This document shows, in pieces, positions 1-7,494 of a stretch of DNA of 7,918 nucleotides. The notes under the pieces were generated by a model, which made no database searches, was not told where the DNA came from, and saw nothing but the letters and a program-made list of their open reading frames with translations. The stretch's first letter is position 1. Every line of letters begins with the position of its first letter. Source of the DNA: Cyclobacteriaceae bacterium (lineage in GTDB: Bacteria; Bacteroidota; Bacteroidia; Cytophagales; Cyclobacteriaceae); the NCBI GenBank assembly GCA_030637245.1, contig DAOVVI010000060.1:1-7918 (forward strand), given 5' to 3'. Both the position numbers and the translations under genes were made by a program.

Positions 1-10
1 AACACTGAAT

Positions 11-3000
11 TTATTGCATCTGTAATGATTTTAATTTCAGTATCTCTTTCAAAAGATGTCTAGCCTTGTCCAAAGAGTTAATATTAGTAACTATAAATAT
101 AACCCTGTTTTTTCCATCCTTAATTTTGCAAATGTTAGAATGTTGCTGAACAAACTTTAATATGCTACCGAAAACAGAAGAATTATAATATAGTTCATTT
201 TCTGATGAGATTAGAAAAGCTTTAAACGTTTCATTCTTTATACTCAACTTTTCAAATCCCAGCTTTTCGGCATCCCATCTCAATCTAACCATCTTTACAA
301 GTTCCTTAACAGCATGAGGCAATGGACCAAATCTGTCTTCCACAGATTTTATAAACTCTTTTAGTTTTTCTTCCTTTTGAATATTATCTAATTCATTATA
401 GACTCTTAATCGTTCAGAAATATTAGAAATATATTCGTCAGGAATTAATAACTCAAAATCAGTATCAATCACACAATCTGATGAGAATAAATCTTCTACA
501 TCTATCAAATTCTTATGAAACAAGTCCTTGAATTCTGTCTCCTTCAATTCCTGAACTGCTTCATCCAAAATTTTATGATATGTATCAAATCCCAGGTCAT
601 TGATGAACCCACTTTGTTCAGCGCCCAGTAAATTTCCGGCGCCCCGGATATCAAGATCTCTCATAGAAACTTTAAATCCATCACCTAAATGCGAAAACTC
701 TTCAAGGGTTTTCAATCTTTTTCTGGCTTCTGATGATAATCTGATAGTTGGAGGTGAAAGTAAGTAACAAAATGCTTTTTTATTAGATCTTCCAACACGA
801 CCGCGCATTTGATGTAGATCTGAAAGCCCAAACATGTGGGCATGATTAATAATGATCGTATTGGCATTTGGAATATCGAGACCAGATTCAATGATGTTTG
901 TGGAAACCAGGACATCTGCAAGACCTTCAATAAATTTCATCATGGACTTTTCCAGTTTGTTACCTTCCATTTGGCCATGGGCAACTAAAATTTTAGCATC
1001 AGGAACAAGTTTTAAAATGATATTTGCAACCTGATCAATATCTTTTATTCGATTATGTACAAAAAATACTTGCCCTCCTCTTCTCAATTCAAAGCTGATT
1101 GCATCCCGGATAATAGTTTCGCTAAATGTTTGAATCTCAGTAGTTACCGGTTGCCGGTTTGGGGGTGGAGTTGCAATGATACTCAAATCCCTCGCACCCA
1201 TAAGCGAAAAATGCAATGTCCTTGGAATTGGTGTTGCAGTCAAAGTCAGCACATCCACATTTACGCGAAACTTTTTAAGTTTTTCTTTCACACTTACTCC
1301 AAACTTCTGTTCTTCATCTATGACAAGTAATCCTAAATCTTTAAAAGTTACATCCTTGTTAACGATTCGATGCGTTCCAATTAGAATATCAACCTTTCCA
1401 TCAACCGTATTTTTTAAAATCCGCTTAATTTCTTTTGATGATTTAAACCGGTTAATGTATTCTACTGAAACAGGAAAGTTTTGCAGTCGCTCTTTAAAGG
1501 TCCGGTAATGCTGCATAGCCAGGATGGTAGTTGGAACGAGCAAAGCTATTTGTTTTCCATCCAGAATTGCTTTGAAAGCCGCGCGAATGGCAATCTCTGT
1601 TTTTCCAAAACCCACATCTCCGCAAATTAGACGATCCATCGGGTGGGCAACTTGCATATCAATTTTCACATCTTCTGTGGCTGTTGCCTGATCCGGAGTG
1701 TCCTCAAAAAGGAAGGAACTTTCCAACTCCGCCTGCATATAATTATCTTGTGAAAACGCAAAACCCGGCGCTGCTTTTCTTTTAGCATAAAGTGCAATGA
1801 GATCTTTGGCAATGTCCTTTACTTTATTACGGACACGTTTCTTTTTCTTCTCCCACTCTGGTGAGCCTAATTTACTCATTGCAGGTGGTGCGCCTTCTCT
1901 ACCTGAATATTTAGATATTTTATGAAGTGAATAAATACTTACATATAAGATATCATCATCCTTGTAAATCAACCGCATTGCTTCCTGTTGATTTCCGTTT
2001 ACCTCAATTTTATCCAAGCCGACAAATCTTCCTACTCCGTGATCAATGTGTGTGACATAATCACCGGTCTGAAGGGATTTCAGCTCATTTAGTGTTAGTG
2101 CTTTGGATTTTGAATACTTTTTTCCTGATTTATATTTGTGGTATCTCTCAAAAAGTTGATGATCAGTGTAACAAATAGTTTTATTATCATGATCAATAAA
2201 TCCATTTCGCAAGCTGATATTAAGCGGATTGAATTTTAATTCCGGATCTATTTCTTCAAAAATGGACGTTAACCGATCAATCTGGGCGAAAGAATCTGCG
2301 GCAATTATAAGTTTATACTCCTTTTGTTGATTTTGAATCAGATTTTCCGCAATCAATTCAAAATTTTTATTGAAAGATGGTTGAGGTTCAGAATTGAATG
2401 TGAATTCTGAAATTGATTTGAAATAAAAGCGATTTCCAAATTCGATAATATCATGTTTGTCCAGATCATTCAACAGGGATTCATGGGTTTCGAATAATAA
2501 TTCGGGATTTTGAATCACCTGGGTATTGTTGCTTTTACTTAATATATCATCGAAACCCGCCTTGGCATTTTCATGATATTTATCGATGGTATCCAATGTG
2601 AGTTGTACATCCTTAAACCAGATTTTTGTGTTTTTAGGTAAAAAACTCAAAAATGATTGTTTTATATCATTAATAAACCTGGTCTGAATATTTGGAATGA
2701 TTCCAATAGAATTTATCTGATCTAATGATAATTGAGAATTGGGATCAAAAGTTCGAATACTTTCTATTTCATTACCAAACAATTCGATTCTGTATGGCAT
2801 TTCATTGGCATATGAAAAAACGTCTATTATCCCTCCACGCATAGCAAACTGCCCGGCTTCATATACGAAATCTTCTTTTTCAAAATCAAATTCAATGAGC
2901 TTTTTAAATAATCCATCAACATCAATTTCCTTTCCCACCTGCAGATGAATAGTATGGCTTTTTAATGATCTTTTGTTGACAATTCTTTCACATAAAGCTT

Positions 3001-3385
3001 CAGGATAACTTACAATTAAAGCCCCTGCAGTTCCCTTGGTGTTAAGTATATTTATAAGCTCTGTTCTTAAAAGTACATTGGCATTTTCAGTGTCTTCAAA
3101 TTCGTATGGTCTTTTATAGGATGTTGGAAAGAAAAAAACATCTTTCTTTCCCATGAGGTTTTGAAGGTCATTCTGGAAATAAGCCGCCTCCTCCCTGTCA
3201 TGAAAAATGAACAGATGGCTTTGGTGAAGATTTGAATTTGAAATCGTAGCACCTACTACAGCATCCAGGCTACCCGATAATCCCTTTAGCTGTATCCTGA
3301 CACCAGAATTTGGTTTTAGTATTTCAGCGAGGGATCTGGTAATGATATCGTCCTGATAAAGCTTTATAAAGTCTATTACTTTCAA
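11..3385 (-). CDS. mfd: Transcription-repair coupling factor Mfd (complete, TTG start)
   Basis: Mfd is a cytoplasmic ATP-driven DNA translocase. It pushes RNA polymerase stalled at a DNA lesion off the template and recruits UvrA, starting transcription-coupled nucleotide excision repair. The 1124-residue product has the full domain order at the usual length (E. coli 1148). The N-terminal UvrB-like module (about 1-330) keeps the positions that in E. coli Mfd contact UvrA: R183, R199 and F203 align with R165, R181 and F185 at identical spacing. The RNA-polymerase-interacting CarD-like domain covers about 438-500 (GDYVTHIDHGVGRF). The translocase follows: Walker A GDVGFGKTE 589-597, DEEQ 690-693, TATPIPRT 716-723 and motif VI QMRGRVGR 859-866. 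The C-terminal regulatory domain is about 970-1080. The start is TTG (complement of 3383-3385): no ATG lies between it and the upstream in-frame TGA, and the next in-frame ATG is residue 79. Divergent from the 3506 gene. Confidence 0.97.
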   Translation of the reverse strand: MKVIDFIKLYQDDIITRSLAEILKPNSGVRIQLKGLSGSLDAVVGATISNSNLHQSHLFIFHDREEAAYFQNDLQNLMGKKDVFFFPTSYKRPYEFEDTENANVLLRTELINILNTKGTAGALIVSYPEALCERIVNKRSLKSHTIHLQVGKEIDVDGLFKKLIEFDFEKEDFVYEAGQFAMRGGIIDVFSYANEMPYRIELFGNEIESIRTFDPNSQLSLDQINSIGIIPNIQTRFINDIKQSFLSFLPKNTKIWFKDVQLTLDTIDKYHENAKAGFDDILSKSNNTQVIQNPELLFETHESLLNDLDKHDIIEFGNRFYFKSISEFTFNSEPQPSFNKNFELIAENLIQNQQKEYKLIIAADSFAQIDRLTSIFEEIDPELKFNPLNISLRNGFIDHDNKTICYTDHQLFERYHKYKSGKKYSKSKALTLNELKSLQTGDYVTHIDHGVGRFVGLDKIEVNGNQQEAMRLIYKDDDILYVSIYSLHKISKYSGREGAPPAMSKLGSPEWEKKKKRVRNKVKDIAKDLIALYAKRKAAPGFAFSQDNYMQAELESSFLFEDTPDQATATEDVKIDMQVAHPMDRLICGDVGFGKTEIAIRAAFKAILDGKQIALLVPTTILAMQHYRTFKERLQNFPVSVEYINRFKSSKEIKRILKNTVDGKVDILIGTHRIVNKDVTFKDLGLLVIDEEQKFGVSVKEKLKKFRVNVDVLTLTATPIPRTLHFSLMGARDLSIIATPPPNRQPVTTEIQTFSETIIRDAISFELRRGGQVFFVHNRIKDIDQVANIILKLVPDAKILVAHGQMEGNKLEKSMMKFIEGLADVLVSTNIIESGLDIPNANTIIINHAHMFGLSDLHQMRGRVGRSNKKAFCYLLSPPTIRLSSEARKRLKTLEEFSHLGDGFKVSMRDLDIRGAGNLLGAEQSGFINDLGFDTYHKILDEAVQELKETEFKDLFHKNLIDVEDLFSSDCVIDTDFELLIPDEYISNISERLRVYNELDNIQKEEKLKEFIKSVEDRFGPLPHAVKELVKMVRLRWDAEKLGFEKLSIKNETFKAFLISSENELYYNSSVFGSILKFVQQHSNICKIKDGKNRVIFIVTNINSLDKARHLLKEILKLKSLQMQ

Positions 3386-3407
3386 TAAACAGAGATTTTG
3401 TTCGTTT

Positions 3408-3415
3408 CAAAAATA
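3408..3415 (-). promoter_or_regulatory. Candidate -7 promoter element for mfd
   Basis: Read on the minus strand this is TATTTTTG, an exact match to the Bacteroidota -7 consensus TAnnTTTG. It lies 22 bases upstream of the mfd TTG codon, which would give a short leader of roughly 15 bases. I see no convincing TTTG -33 element at the expected spacing, and the region is AT-rich, so a chance match is possible. The rest of 3386-3505 is AT-rich spacer that must also carry the promoter of the divergent gene at 3506, for which I see no clear element. Confidence 0.4.
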
Positions 3416-3505
3416 CAATTCTAAAATTGTTAGGCGCTATCATTTAAATAAAAAATAGTAGTAAATTTATAAACCTAATATTAAAAATTGAGTTTATATT
3501 GAATC

Positions 3506-4141
3506 ATGAAGCCATATAATCAACGGGCCGGAGTATCAATAAAAAAACCGGTAATTGAAAGAATTGAAGGAATTCACCCTCTCAAAATGATCAATTATCT
3601 GGTGATTTCCATCTCTTGTCTTTTGTATGCATTTATTTCCTACATGTTTATTAAACATCTCGCTTTTGAGCTTAAGGGAAATTTCACATTTAACTTGCCC
3701 AAATTTTATACTATTAGTACTATCCTGTTGATTTGTTCGGTGTATTTTACTTCCAGAATGCTGAATGCGTATAAAAACGATGAAATTTCTTTATTGAGAA
3801 AACTATTGAGCTTCACACTTATTTCCGGGTTGCTGTTTTTCATTTCACAAACCATTGCCTGGATGGAATTATTGAGAAATGACTTTATCCCGGATAGCAA
3901 TAACATTATTACCTACGTGTTTGTATTTTCCGCAATTCATCTTGCCTATGTTTTAACGGGCATGATTATTTCGGCCATACTTTTTTATAAATATATGTTG
4001 ATTGAAAATGATCCTGTAAAAACATTAATTGCAGCGACAAATCCATTGGAAAAAGTGAAGCTGGAGATTTATACAATCTTTTGGCAATTCAATGTCATTT
4101 CATGGGTAATGATATTCCTGATGTTCTTATTTATTTTCTAA
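3506..4141 (+). CDS. Orphan cytochrome c oxidase subunit III-like membrane protein
   Basis: This 211-residue protein has five predicted membrane helices, near 28-50, 66-86, 98-122, 134-163 and 188-211. The pattern follows the five-helix Bacteroidota form of heme-copper oxidase subunit III: IHPLKM just before helix 1, LPKFYTISTILL in helix 2, FFISQTIAWMELL in helix 3, the helix 4 block YVFVFSAIHLAYVLTGM, and an aromatic-rich last helix starting FWQF. It is divergent. The family's second His in helix 4 (HxxH) is Tyr148, and the usual YWHF is FWQF, so the His there is Gln193. No other oxidase subunit or heme-assembly gene is nearby. Subunit III binds no redox cofactor in canonical enzymes, so it may be an accessory subunit for an oxidase encoded elsewhere or a repurposed relative. 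The ATG at 3506 gives the expected N-terminus. Its stop lies 17 bases from the stop of the convergent TerB-like gene. Family assignment moderate; function unknown. Confidence 0.72.
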   Translation: MKPYNQRAGVSIKKPVIERIEGIHPLKMINYLVISISCLLYAFISYMFIKHLAFELKGNFTFNLPKFYTISTILLICSVYFTSRMLNAYKNDEISLLRKLLSFTLISGLLFFISQTIAWMELLRNDFIPDSNNIITYVFVFSAIHLAYVLTGMIISAILFYKYMLIENDPVKTLIAATNPLEKVKLEIYTIFWQFNVISWVMIFLMFLFIF

Positions 4142-4158
4142 TGAAGTGTCACGTGCGA

Positions 4159-4569
4159 TTAGTTTGAGTACTTTTTGAAGATTTGTTCCATTTCATCCAG
4201 GGGCATTATGTAGGCCGGATTTCTGAGTGTTTTTCTCAATACTTCTGTGATAGCATTATAGTTAAGACCCATTCTCACACCGAGCTCCACACAAAATGAT
4301 ACTTCTTCTTTATAAATCAGTTTGTCTATTCCGATTAGGACAATGAGTCGATGAAATTGTTCGATTACTTTTGACTCTGTTTTTGGGGTAGAAAAGGTAA
4401 TTTCTATATCACCATTCTTAATTCGTTGTACATCATTTTTCTCGATGCCTAATCTTGCAGCTACTGAATTTATGAAGTTCAACTCCATATGAGATTCTTC
4501 TCCATCAACCTGCGATAGCTTTATGAGATCATTGATATGACTCAGTTTTTCCTGAAAGTAAGGATCCAT
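4159..4569 (-). CDS. TerB-like helical protein
   Basis: The product is a 136-residue soluble, mainly helical protein without signal peptide or membrane segment. It has the two-repeat look of the TerB/DjlA-N-like fold. The first half carries INDLIKLSQVDGEES (12-26) followed by ELNFINSVAARLGI, and the second carries FHRLIVLIGIDKLIYKEEV followed by a matching ELGVRMGL helix. In TerB such acidic positions (here the DGEE and EE residues) can bind metal ions. Similar small proteins are common in Bacteroidota as single genes, and from memory they are sometimes wrongly labelled 'excinuclease ABC subunit B'; there is no UvrB helicase motif here. No other ter genes are present, so tellurite resistance should not be inferred. 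The ATG (complement of 4567-4569) is the only plausible start. Role unknown; cytoplasmic. Confidence 0.75.
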   Translation of the reverse strand: MDPYFQEKLSHINDLIKLSQVDGEESHMELNFINSVAARLGIEKNDVQRIKNGDIEITFSTPKTESKVIEQFHRLIVLIGIDKLIYKEEVSFCVELGVRMGLNYNAITEVLRKTLRNPAYIMPLDEMEQIFKKYSN

Positions 4570-4685
4570 TAAAAAAATGATAGATAGGTTATGTGTATTC
4601 TCCGCTTCAAAGTAAGTAATTTTATTTGATATATTGTATAAAAATATTTTCTTATCACGGGTACGAGTGTTAGAAATAAAATTAG
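4570..4685 (+). other. Divergent intergenic region between TerB-like and cupin genes
   Basis: These 116 AT-rich bases must hold promoters for both flanking genes. On the plus strand TTTG (4625-4628) is followed after 16 bases by TATTTTCT (4645-4652), a partial match to the Bacteroidota TTTG / TAnnTTTG arrangement and about 35 bases before the cupin ATG. On the minus strand TACTTTG occurs about 40 bases upstream of the TerB-like ATG; it has one base fewer than the consensus. Both matches are weak. There is no strong Shine-Dalgarno sequence before either start and no convincing hairpin. Confidence 0.3.
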
Positions 4686-5190
4686 ATGAAAAAAGGCAAA
4701 CTATTGGATTGATACGCTAAACCTGGAAAAACATCCGGAGGGAGGGTATTTCAGGGAGGCTTACAGATCGGATGAAAATATTGAAAAAGGGGCCTTACCC
4801 AATAGATACAATAGTGATAGAAGCATTGCCACTTCCATCTATTTTCTTTTAAAAGGTGATGATTTTTCTGGTTTTCATCGAATACAATCCGATGAAACGT
4901 GGCACTTCTATTTGGGAACTACACTTGAATTGTTTGTGTTGGGTGATGATGGACAATTAAACTGCCAGCTACTGGGACAAAATCCGGAAGCCGGAGAAAG
5001 TCTTCAAATTACTATCCCGCGAAACCATTGGTTTGGCGCAAGAGTGGTTGATAAAAACAGCTATGCGCTTTTGGGGTGCACTGTGGCTCCGGGTTTTCAT
5101 TTCGATGATTTTGAATTGGCAGAGAGGGAAGATCTGATAAAATTGTTTCCTCAACATACATTGATCATTCAAGAATTAACAATGAAATAA
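4686..5190 (+). pseudogene. DUF985-family cupin protein, frame broken at codon 2-3
   Basis: The frame read from 4690 to 5190 encodes a nearly complete cupin_5 (DUF985) protein. Reading begins KKANYWIDTLNL, then HPEGGYFREAYRS, the metal-site-like FHRIQSDETWHFY, and GCTVAPGFHFDDFE near the end. This is the family's typical beginning, middle and end, about 167 residues. That frame has no usable start at its 5' end: the only ATG (4686-4688) is one frame off, and the overlapping TGA at 4687-4689 closes the cupin frame upstream. Removing one A from the A6 run at 4689-4694 would give ATG AAA AAG GCA and a perfect N-terminus. As written, ATG translation stops after eight codons (MKKGKLLD). An alternative start at TTG 4912 would lose the first 75 residues, including HPEGG and the WHFY strand. 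It is either a consensus error, a recent mutation, or a slippage-controlled gene. DUF985 function is not established; the fold resembles sugar-binding or isomerase cupins. Confidence 0.78.
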
Positions 5191-5282
5191 TACCTTTCTT
5201 TACATCATAAAAAAGCCAATGTCCCAATCTAACTCCATTAGTCATGAATTATTGAAGCTAAATCTTCGTCACTCATATTTAT

Positions 5283-6059
5283 ATGCAACAACATTATTAC
5301 CTGATCCATATTCAATACCTGGGATTTAGATTTCATGGCTGGGCTAAACAAACCGGCTTGAAGACATTACATCAGATGGTAGATAAAACCTTAAGCTTTG
5401 CCCTTGGGCATACTAAATTTAAAACCCTTGGAGCAAGTCGCACCGATGCTATGGTTTCTGCTAACCGTTCTGCATTTGAACTTTTCTTAGAAGAACCATT
5501 GAATTTAAATCAATTTTTAATTGACCTTAACCGAAACTTTCCTGCTGATATCCGGGCATTAAACATCGAAGAAGTTGATCGCCATTTCAACATTATTCAA
5601 AACCCCAAAATCAAGGAGTATGTTTACCTGTTTTCATTTGGTGAAAAATGTCATCCATTCAGCGCTTCACTCATTTCTTCTTTCATGGAAAATCTGGACA
5701 TTGATCTGATGAAAAAGGGAGCCCTATTCTTTCAGGGTAAACATAATTTCAGAAAATATTGCACCAAACCTTCAGAAAAGACCAACTTTGAAAGGGAGAT
5801 ATTGGTGAGTAAAATTGGAAAAAATAAATTGTATCAAGCCAATTTTTTTCCAGACACAAGTTATGTTTACCATGTCCATTCAATAGGATTTGTGCGCAAT
5901 CAGATCCGATTAATGATGGGCCAATTATTAAGACTTGGCAGGGGAGAGATAAGTTTGAATGACATTGAAAGCTCCCTTTTGCAACCTGATGAAATTCCAT
6001 TGGACTACATTGCTCCTCCGTCGGGATTGATTTTGAATTATGTTGAGTTTGATAATTGA
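5283..6059 (+). CDS. TruA-like tRNA pseudouridine synthase (probable second paralog)
   Basis: TruA enzymes convert uridine to pseudouridine in the anticodon stem-loop of tRNAs (positions 38-40 for E. coli TruA). This 258-residue protein has the family's length and landmarks: N-terminal strand YLIHIQYLGFRFHGW (6-20), catalytic-loop motif ASRTDAMVSA with catalytic Asp55, the tyrosine-bearing strand KEYVYLF (111-117), FQGKHNFRKYC (150-160), FVRNQIRLMMGQLLRLGRG (203-221), and the C-terminal APPSGLILNYVEF (244-256). The loop departs from the canonical GRTDAGVHA: Gly before Arg is Ser, Gly after Ala is Met, and His is Ser. Bacteroidota commonly carry such a divergent TruA in addition to the canonical one, so I leave the symbol empty. 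The ATG at 5283 is the first start after an upstream in-frame TAA. It follows the cupin by 92 bases, which hold no other recognisable element, and precedes the transporter gene by 64 bases. Confidence 0.88.
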   Translation: MQQHYYLIHIQYLGFRFHGWAKQTGLKTLHQMVDKTLSFALGHTKFKTLGASRTDAMVSANRSAFELFLEEPLNLNQFLIDLNRNFPADIRALNIEEVDRHFNIIQNPKIKEYVYLFSFGEKCHPFSASLISSFMENLDIDLMKKGALFFQGKHNFRKYCTKPSEKTNFEREILVSKIGKNKLYQANFFPDTSYVYHVHSIGFVRNQIRLMMGQLLRLGRGEISLNDIESSLLQPDEIPLDYIAPPSGLILNYVEFDN

Positions 6060-6067
6060 ATAGATCG

Positions 6068-6101
6068 TTTGCACTCAAATTCAGGATTAATAGTATATTT
6101 A
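6068..6101 (+). promoter_or_regulatory. Candidate Bacteroidota-type promoter for the peptide transporter
   Basis: TTTG at 6068-6071 and TATATTTA at 6094-6101 match the -33 TTTG and -7 TAnnTTTG elements, the second differing only in its last base. The spacer of 22 bases is within the range reported for this phylum. The transporter ATG at 6124 would follow a leader of about 16 bases. This suggests the transporter has its own promoter rather than depending on read-through from truA. The short AGGG at about 6118-6121 could act as a weak ribosome-binding site but is very close to the ATG. Confidence 0.45.
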
Positions 6102-6123
6102 CCGCTTTTCAAAGATTAGGGAT

Positions 6124-7473
6124 ATGCAACAGCAAACATTGTGGGGCCACCCAAAAGGATTGTACATTTTGTTTTTTACGGAGCTTTGGGAGCGGTTTTC
6201 CTATTATGGAATGCGCGCCATTCTGGTTCTTTATTTAACTGCAAAAAATGGAAATGGAAATCCGGGCTTAGGTTGGGACAATGTTTCAGCCCTTGAACTT
6301 TATGGCTGGTACACCATGCTGGTTTATGCTATGTCTGTGCCTGGCGGCCTCCTCGCCGACCGTTTGCTTGGGCAGAAGAAAACGGTAATGTTAGGAGGAA
6401 TTCTTCTCTGCATCGGACATTTTATTCTCGCTTTTGATTCCATAGTGGCTTTTTATTCTGGCCTGGTATTCATAATTCTGGGAGTTGGCGCTTTGAAGCC
6501 AAACATATCTTCGATGGTTGGGAATCTTTACAGAAAGGGCGATGGCCGCAGAGATACAGCCTTTACTATTTTTTATATAGGAATTAATATTGGGGCTTTC
6601 TCAGCGCCTTTACTTGTAGGATACATCGGTGAAGTGATCAACTGGCATTATGGATTTGGACTGGCGGGAATAGGTATGGCCATTGGCCAGGTCGTTTATA
6701 TTTTTGGACAAAGATATTTAAAAGGAGTTGGCAACTTTTTACCTCACAAAGTCAATGAAGAAACCAAAGAAAAGGTGAAGCTTACTTCAGTAGAAAAAGA
6801 CAGGTTGATTGTCTTGATGTTATCTTTTATCATCGTGATTGTATTCTGGGGCGCATACGAGCAAGCGGGTGGCCTGATGAACCTTTATGCCAAAGAAAAG
6901 ATAGATCGAGTCATGTGGGGATTTGAAGTTCCTGCTAGTTTTCTCCAATCGCTTCATGCATTTTTTGTGATATTAATTGGCGTACCCATGGCATGGCTAT
7001 GGGTGCAATGGAGTAAAAAAGGATGGGAATCTTCTTCACTATTTAAAATGGGTGTTGGTACGGTCATCACAGGATTTGGGTTTATGCTACTTGCCGGAGC
7101 TGCCTTGGAAACATTTGAATCCATTGACGGAAAAGCTTCTATTTATTGGTTGTTTGGAGCTTATTTTTTGCATGTAGTAGGAGAGCTGAGTTTATCACCT
7201 GTCGCCTTATCTTTTATTACCAAAATGTCACCGGCAAAATATGTTTCATTTATGATGGGCGCTTATTTCCTTGCCACAGGAATTGCAAGTAAATTTGCGG
7301 GACTCATTGGCGAAGCAGCCCAAAGTGCAGGAGAGCTTACGATTTTTTTAGGAGTTTTCGCTTTTTGTGTTGGGTTTGGTCTTATCCTGATCATCTTCGT
7401 GAAAAAGCTTAAAAAACTCACGCATGGGGCAGATGATGTTGTAGAAAATGTGGTTGCGGTCGAGCCGGAATGA
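6124..7473 (+). CDS. Proton-coupled oligopeptide transporter (POT/PTR2 family, MFS)
   Basis: This inner-membrane symporter imports di- and tripeptides with protons. The 449-residue protein has 12 recognisable hydrophobic helices. The signature proton-coupling motif ExxERFxYYG is present as E20, E23, R24 through G29 in helix 1. Other landmarks are LADRLLGQKK in the helix 2-3 loop (78-86), the conserved helix 4 lysine K125 in GVGALKPNISS, FYIGINIGAFSAP (150-162) in helix 5, FWGAYEQAGGLMNLYA (241-256) in helix 7, and GELSLSPVALS (353-363) in helix 10, the PTR2 second signature. Between helix 6 (ends about 195) and helix 7 (starts about 227) there is only a charged linker of about 30 residues, so the extra helix pair HA/HB seen in many bacterial POTs appears absent, explaining the shorter length. 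Start ATG 6124 gives the normal short N-terminus (MQQQTLWGHPKG). Substrate range cannot be read from sequence. Confidence 0.95.
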   Translation: MQQQTLWGHPKGLYILFFTELWERFSYYGMRAILVLYLTAKNGNGNPGLGWDNVSALELYGWYTMLVYAMSVPGGLLADRLLGQKKTVMLGGILLCIGHFILAFDSIVAFYSGLVFIILGVGALKPNISSMVGNLYRKGDGRRDTAFTIFYIGINIGAFSAPLLVGYIGEVINWHYGFGLAGIGMAIGQVVYIFGQRYLKGVGNFLPHKVNEETKEKVKLTSVEKDRLIVLMLSFIIVIVFWGAYEQAGGLMNLYAKEKIDRVMWGFEVPASFLQSLHAFFVILIGVPMAWLWVQWSKKGWESSSLFKMGVGTVITGFGFMLLAGAALETFESIDGKASIYWLFGAYFLHVVGELSLSPVALSFITKMSPAKYVSFMMGAYFLATGIASKFAGLIGEAAQSAGELTIFLGVFAFCVGFGLILIIFVKKLKKLTHGADDVVENVVAVEPE

Positions 7474-7494
7474 TATTATAAAAATCCCATGACA

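Noticed and set aside
712..1508. Several open frames of 60-110 codons overlapping mfd on both strands.
   Set aside because: They lie inside the strongly conserved helicase region of mfd, have no recognisable domains, and look like chance frames.
4142..4158. CACGTG palindrome in the 17-base gap between convergent stops.
   Set aside because: A 6-base palindrome is too short to support a terminator or an operator call.
4686..4712. An eight-codon leader peptide (MKKGKLLD) upstream of the cupin.
   Set aside because: Its coding bases are the cupin's own N-terminus read in the wrong frame. There is no attenuator hairpin or regulatory codon run, so a frameshift is the simpler explanation.
4912..5190. 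A 92-residue protein starting at TTG 4912.
   Set aside because: It is only the C-terminal part of the cupin. Strong family similarity continues upstream in the same frame to 4690, and a start here would remove part of the cupin barrel.
3506..5190. The possibility that the membrane protein, TerB-like protein and cupin form a new defence or toxin-antitoxin module.
   Set aside because: The orientations alternate, there is no toxin, nuclease, NTPase or sensor domain, and each gene belongs to a family that commonly occurs alone.
5191..5282. Possible small RNA or regulatory leader between cupin and the truA-like gene.
   Set aside because: No stable hairpin, promoter match or conserved riboswitch-like element is visible in these 92 AT-rich bases.
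5749..6078. A 109-codon frame antisense to the truA-like gene.
   Set aside because: The sense strand here encodes conserved TruA motifs; the antisense product has no recognisable features and no independent promoter signal.
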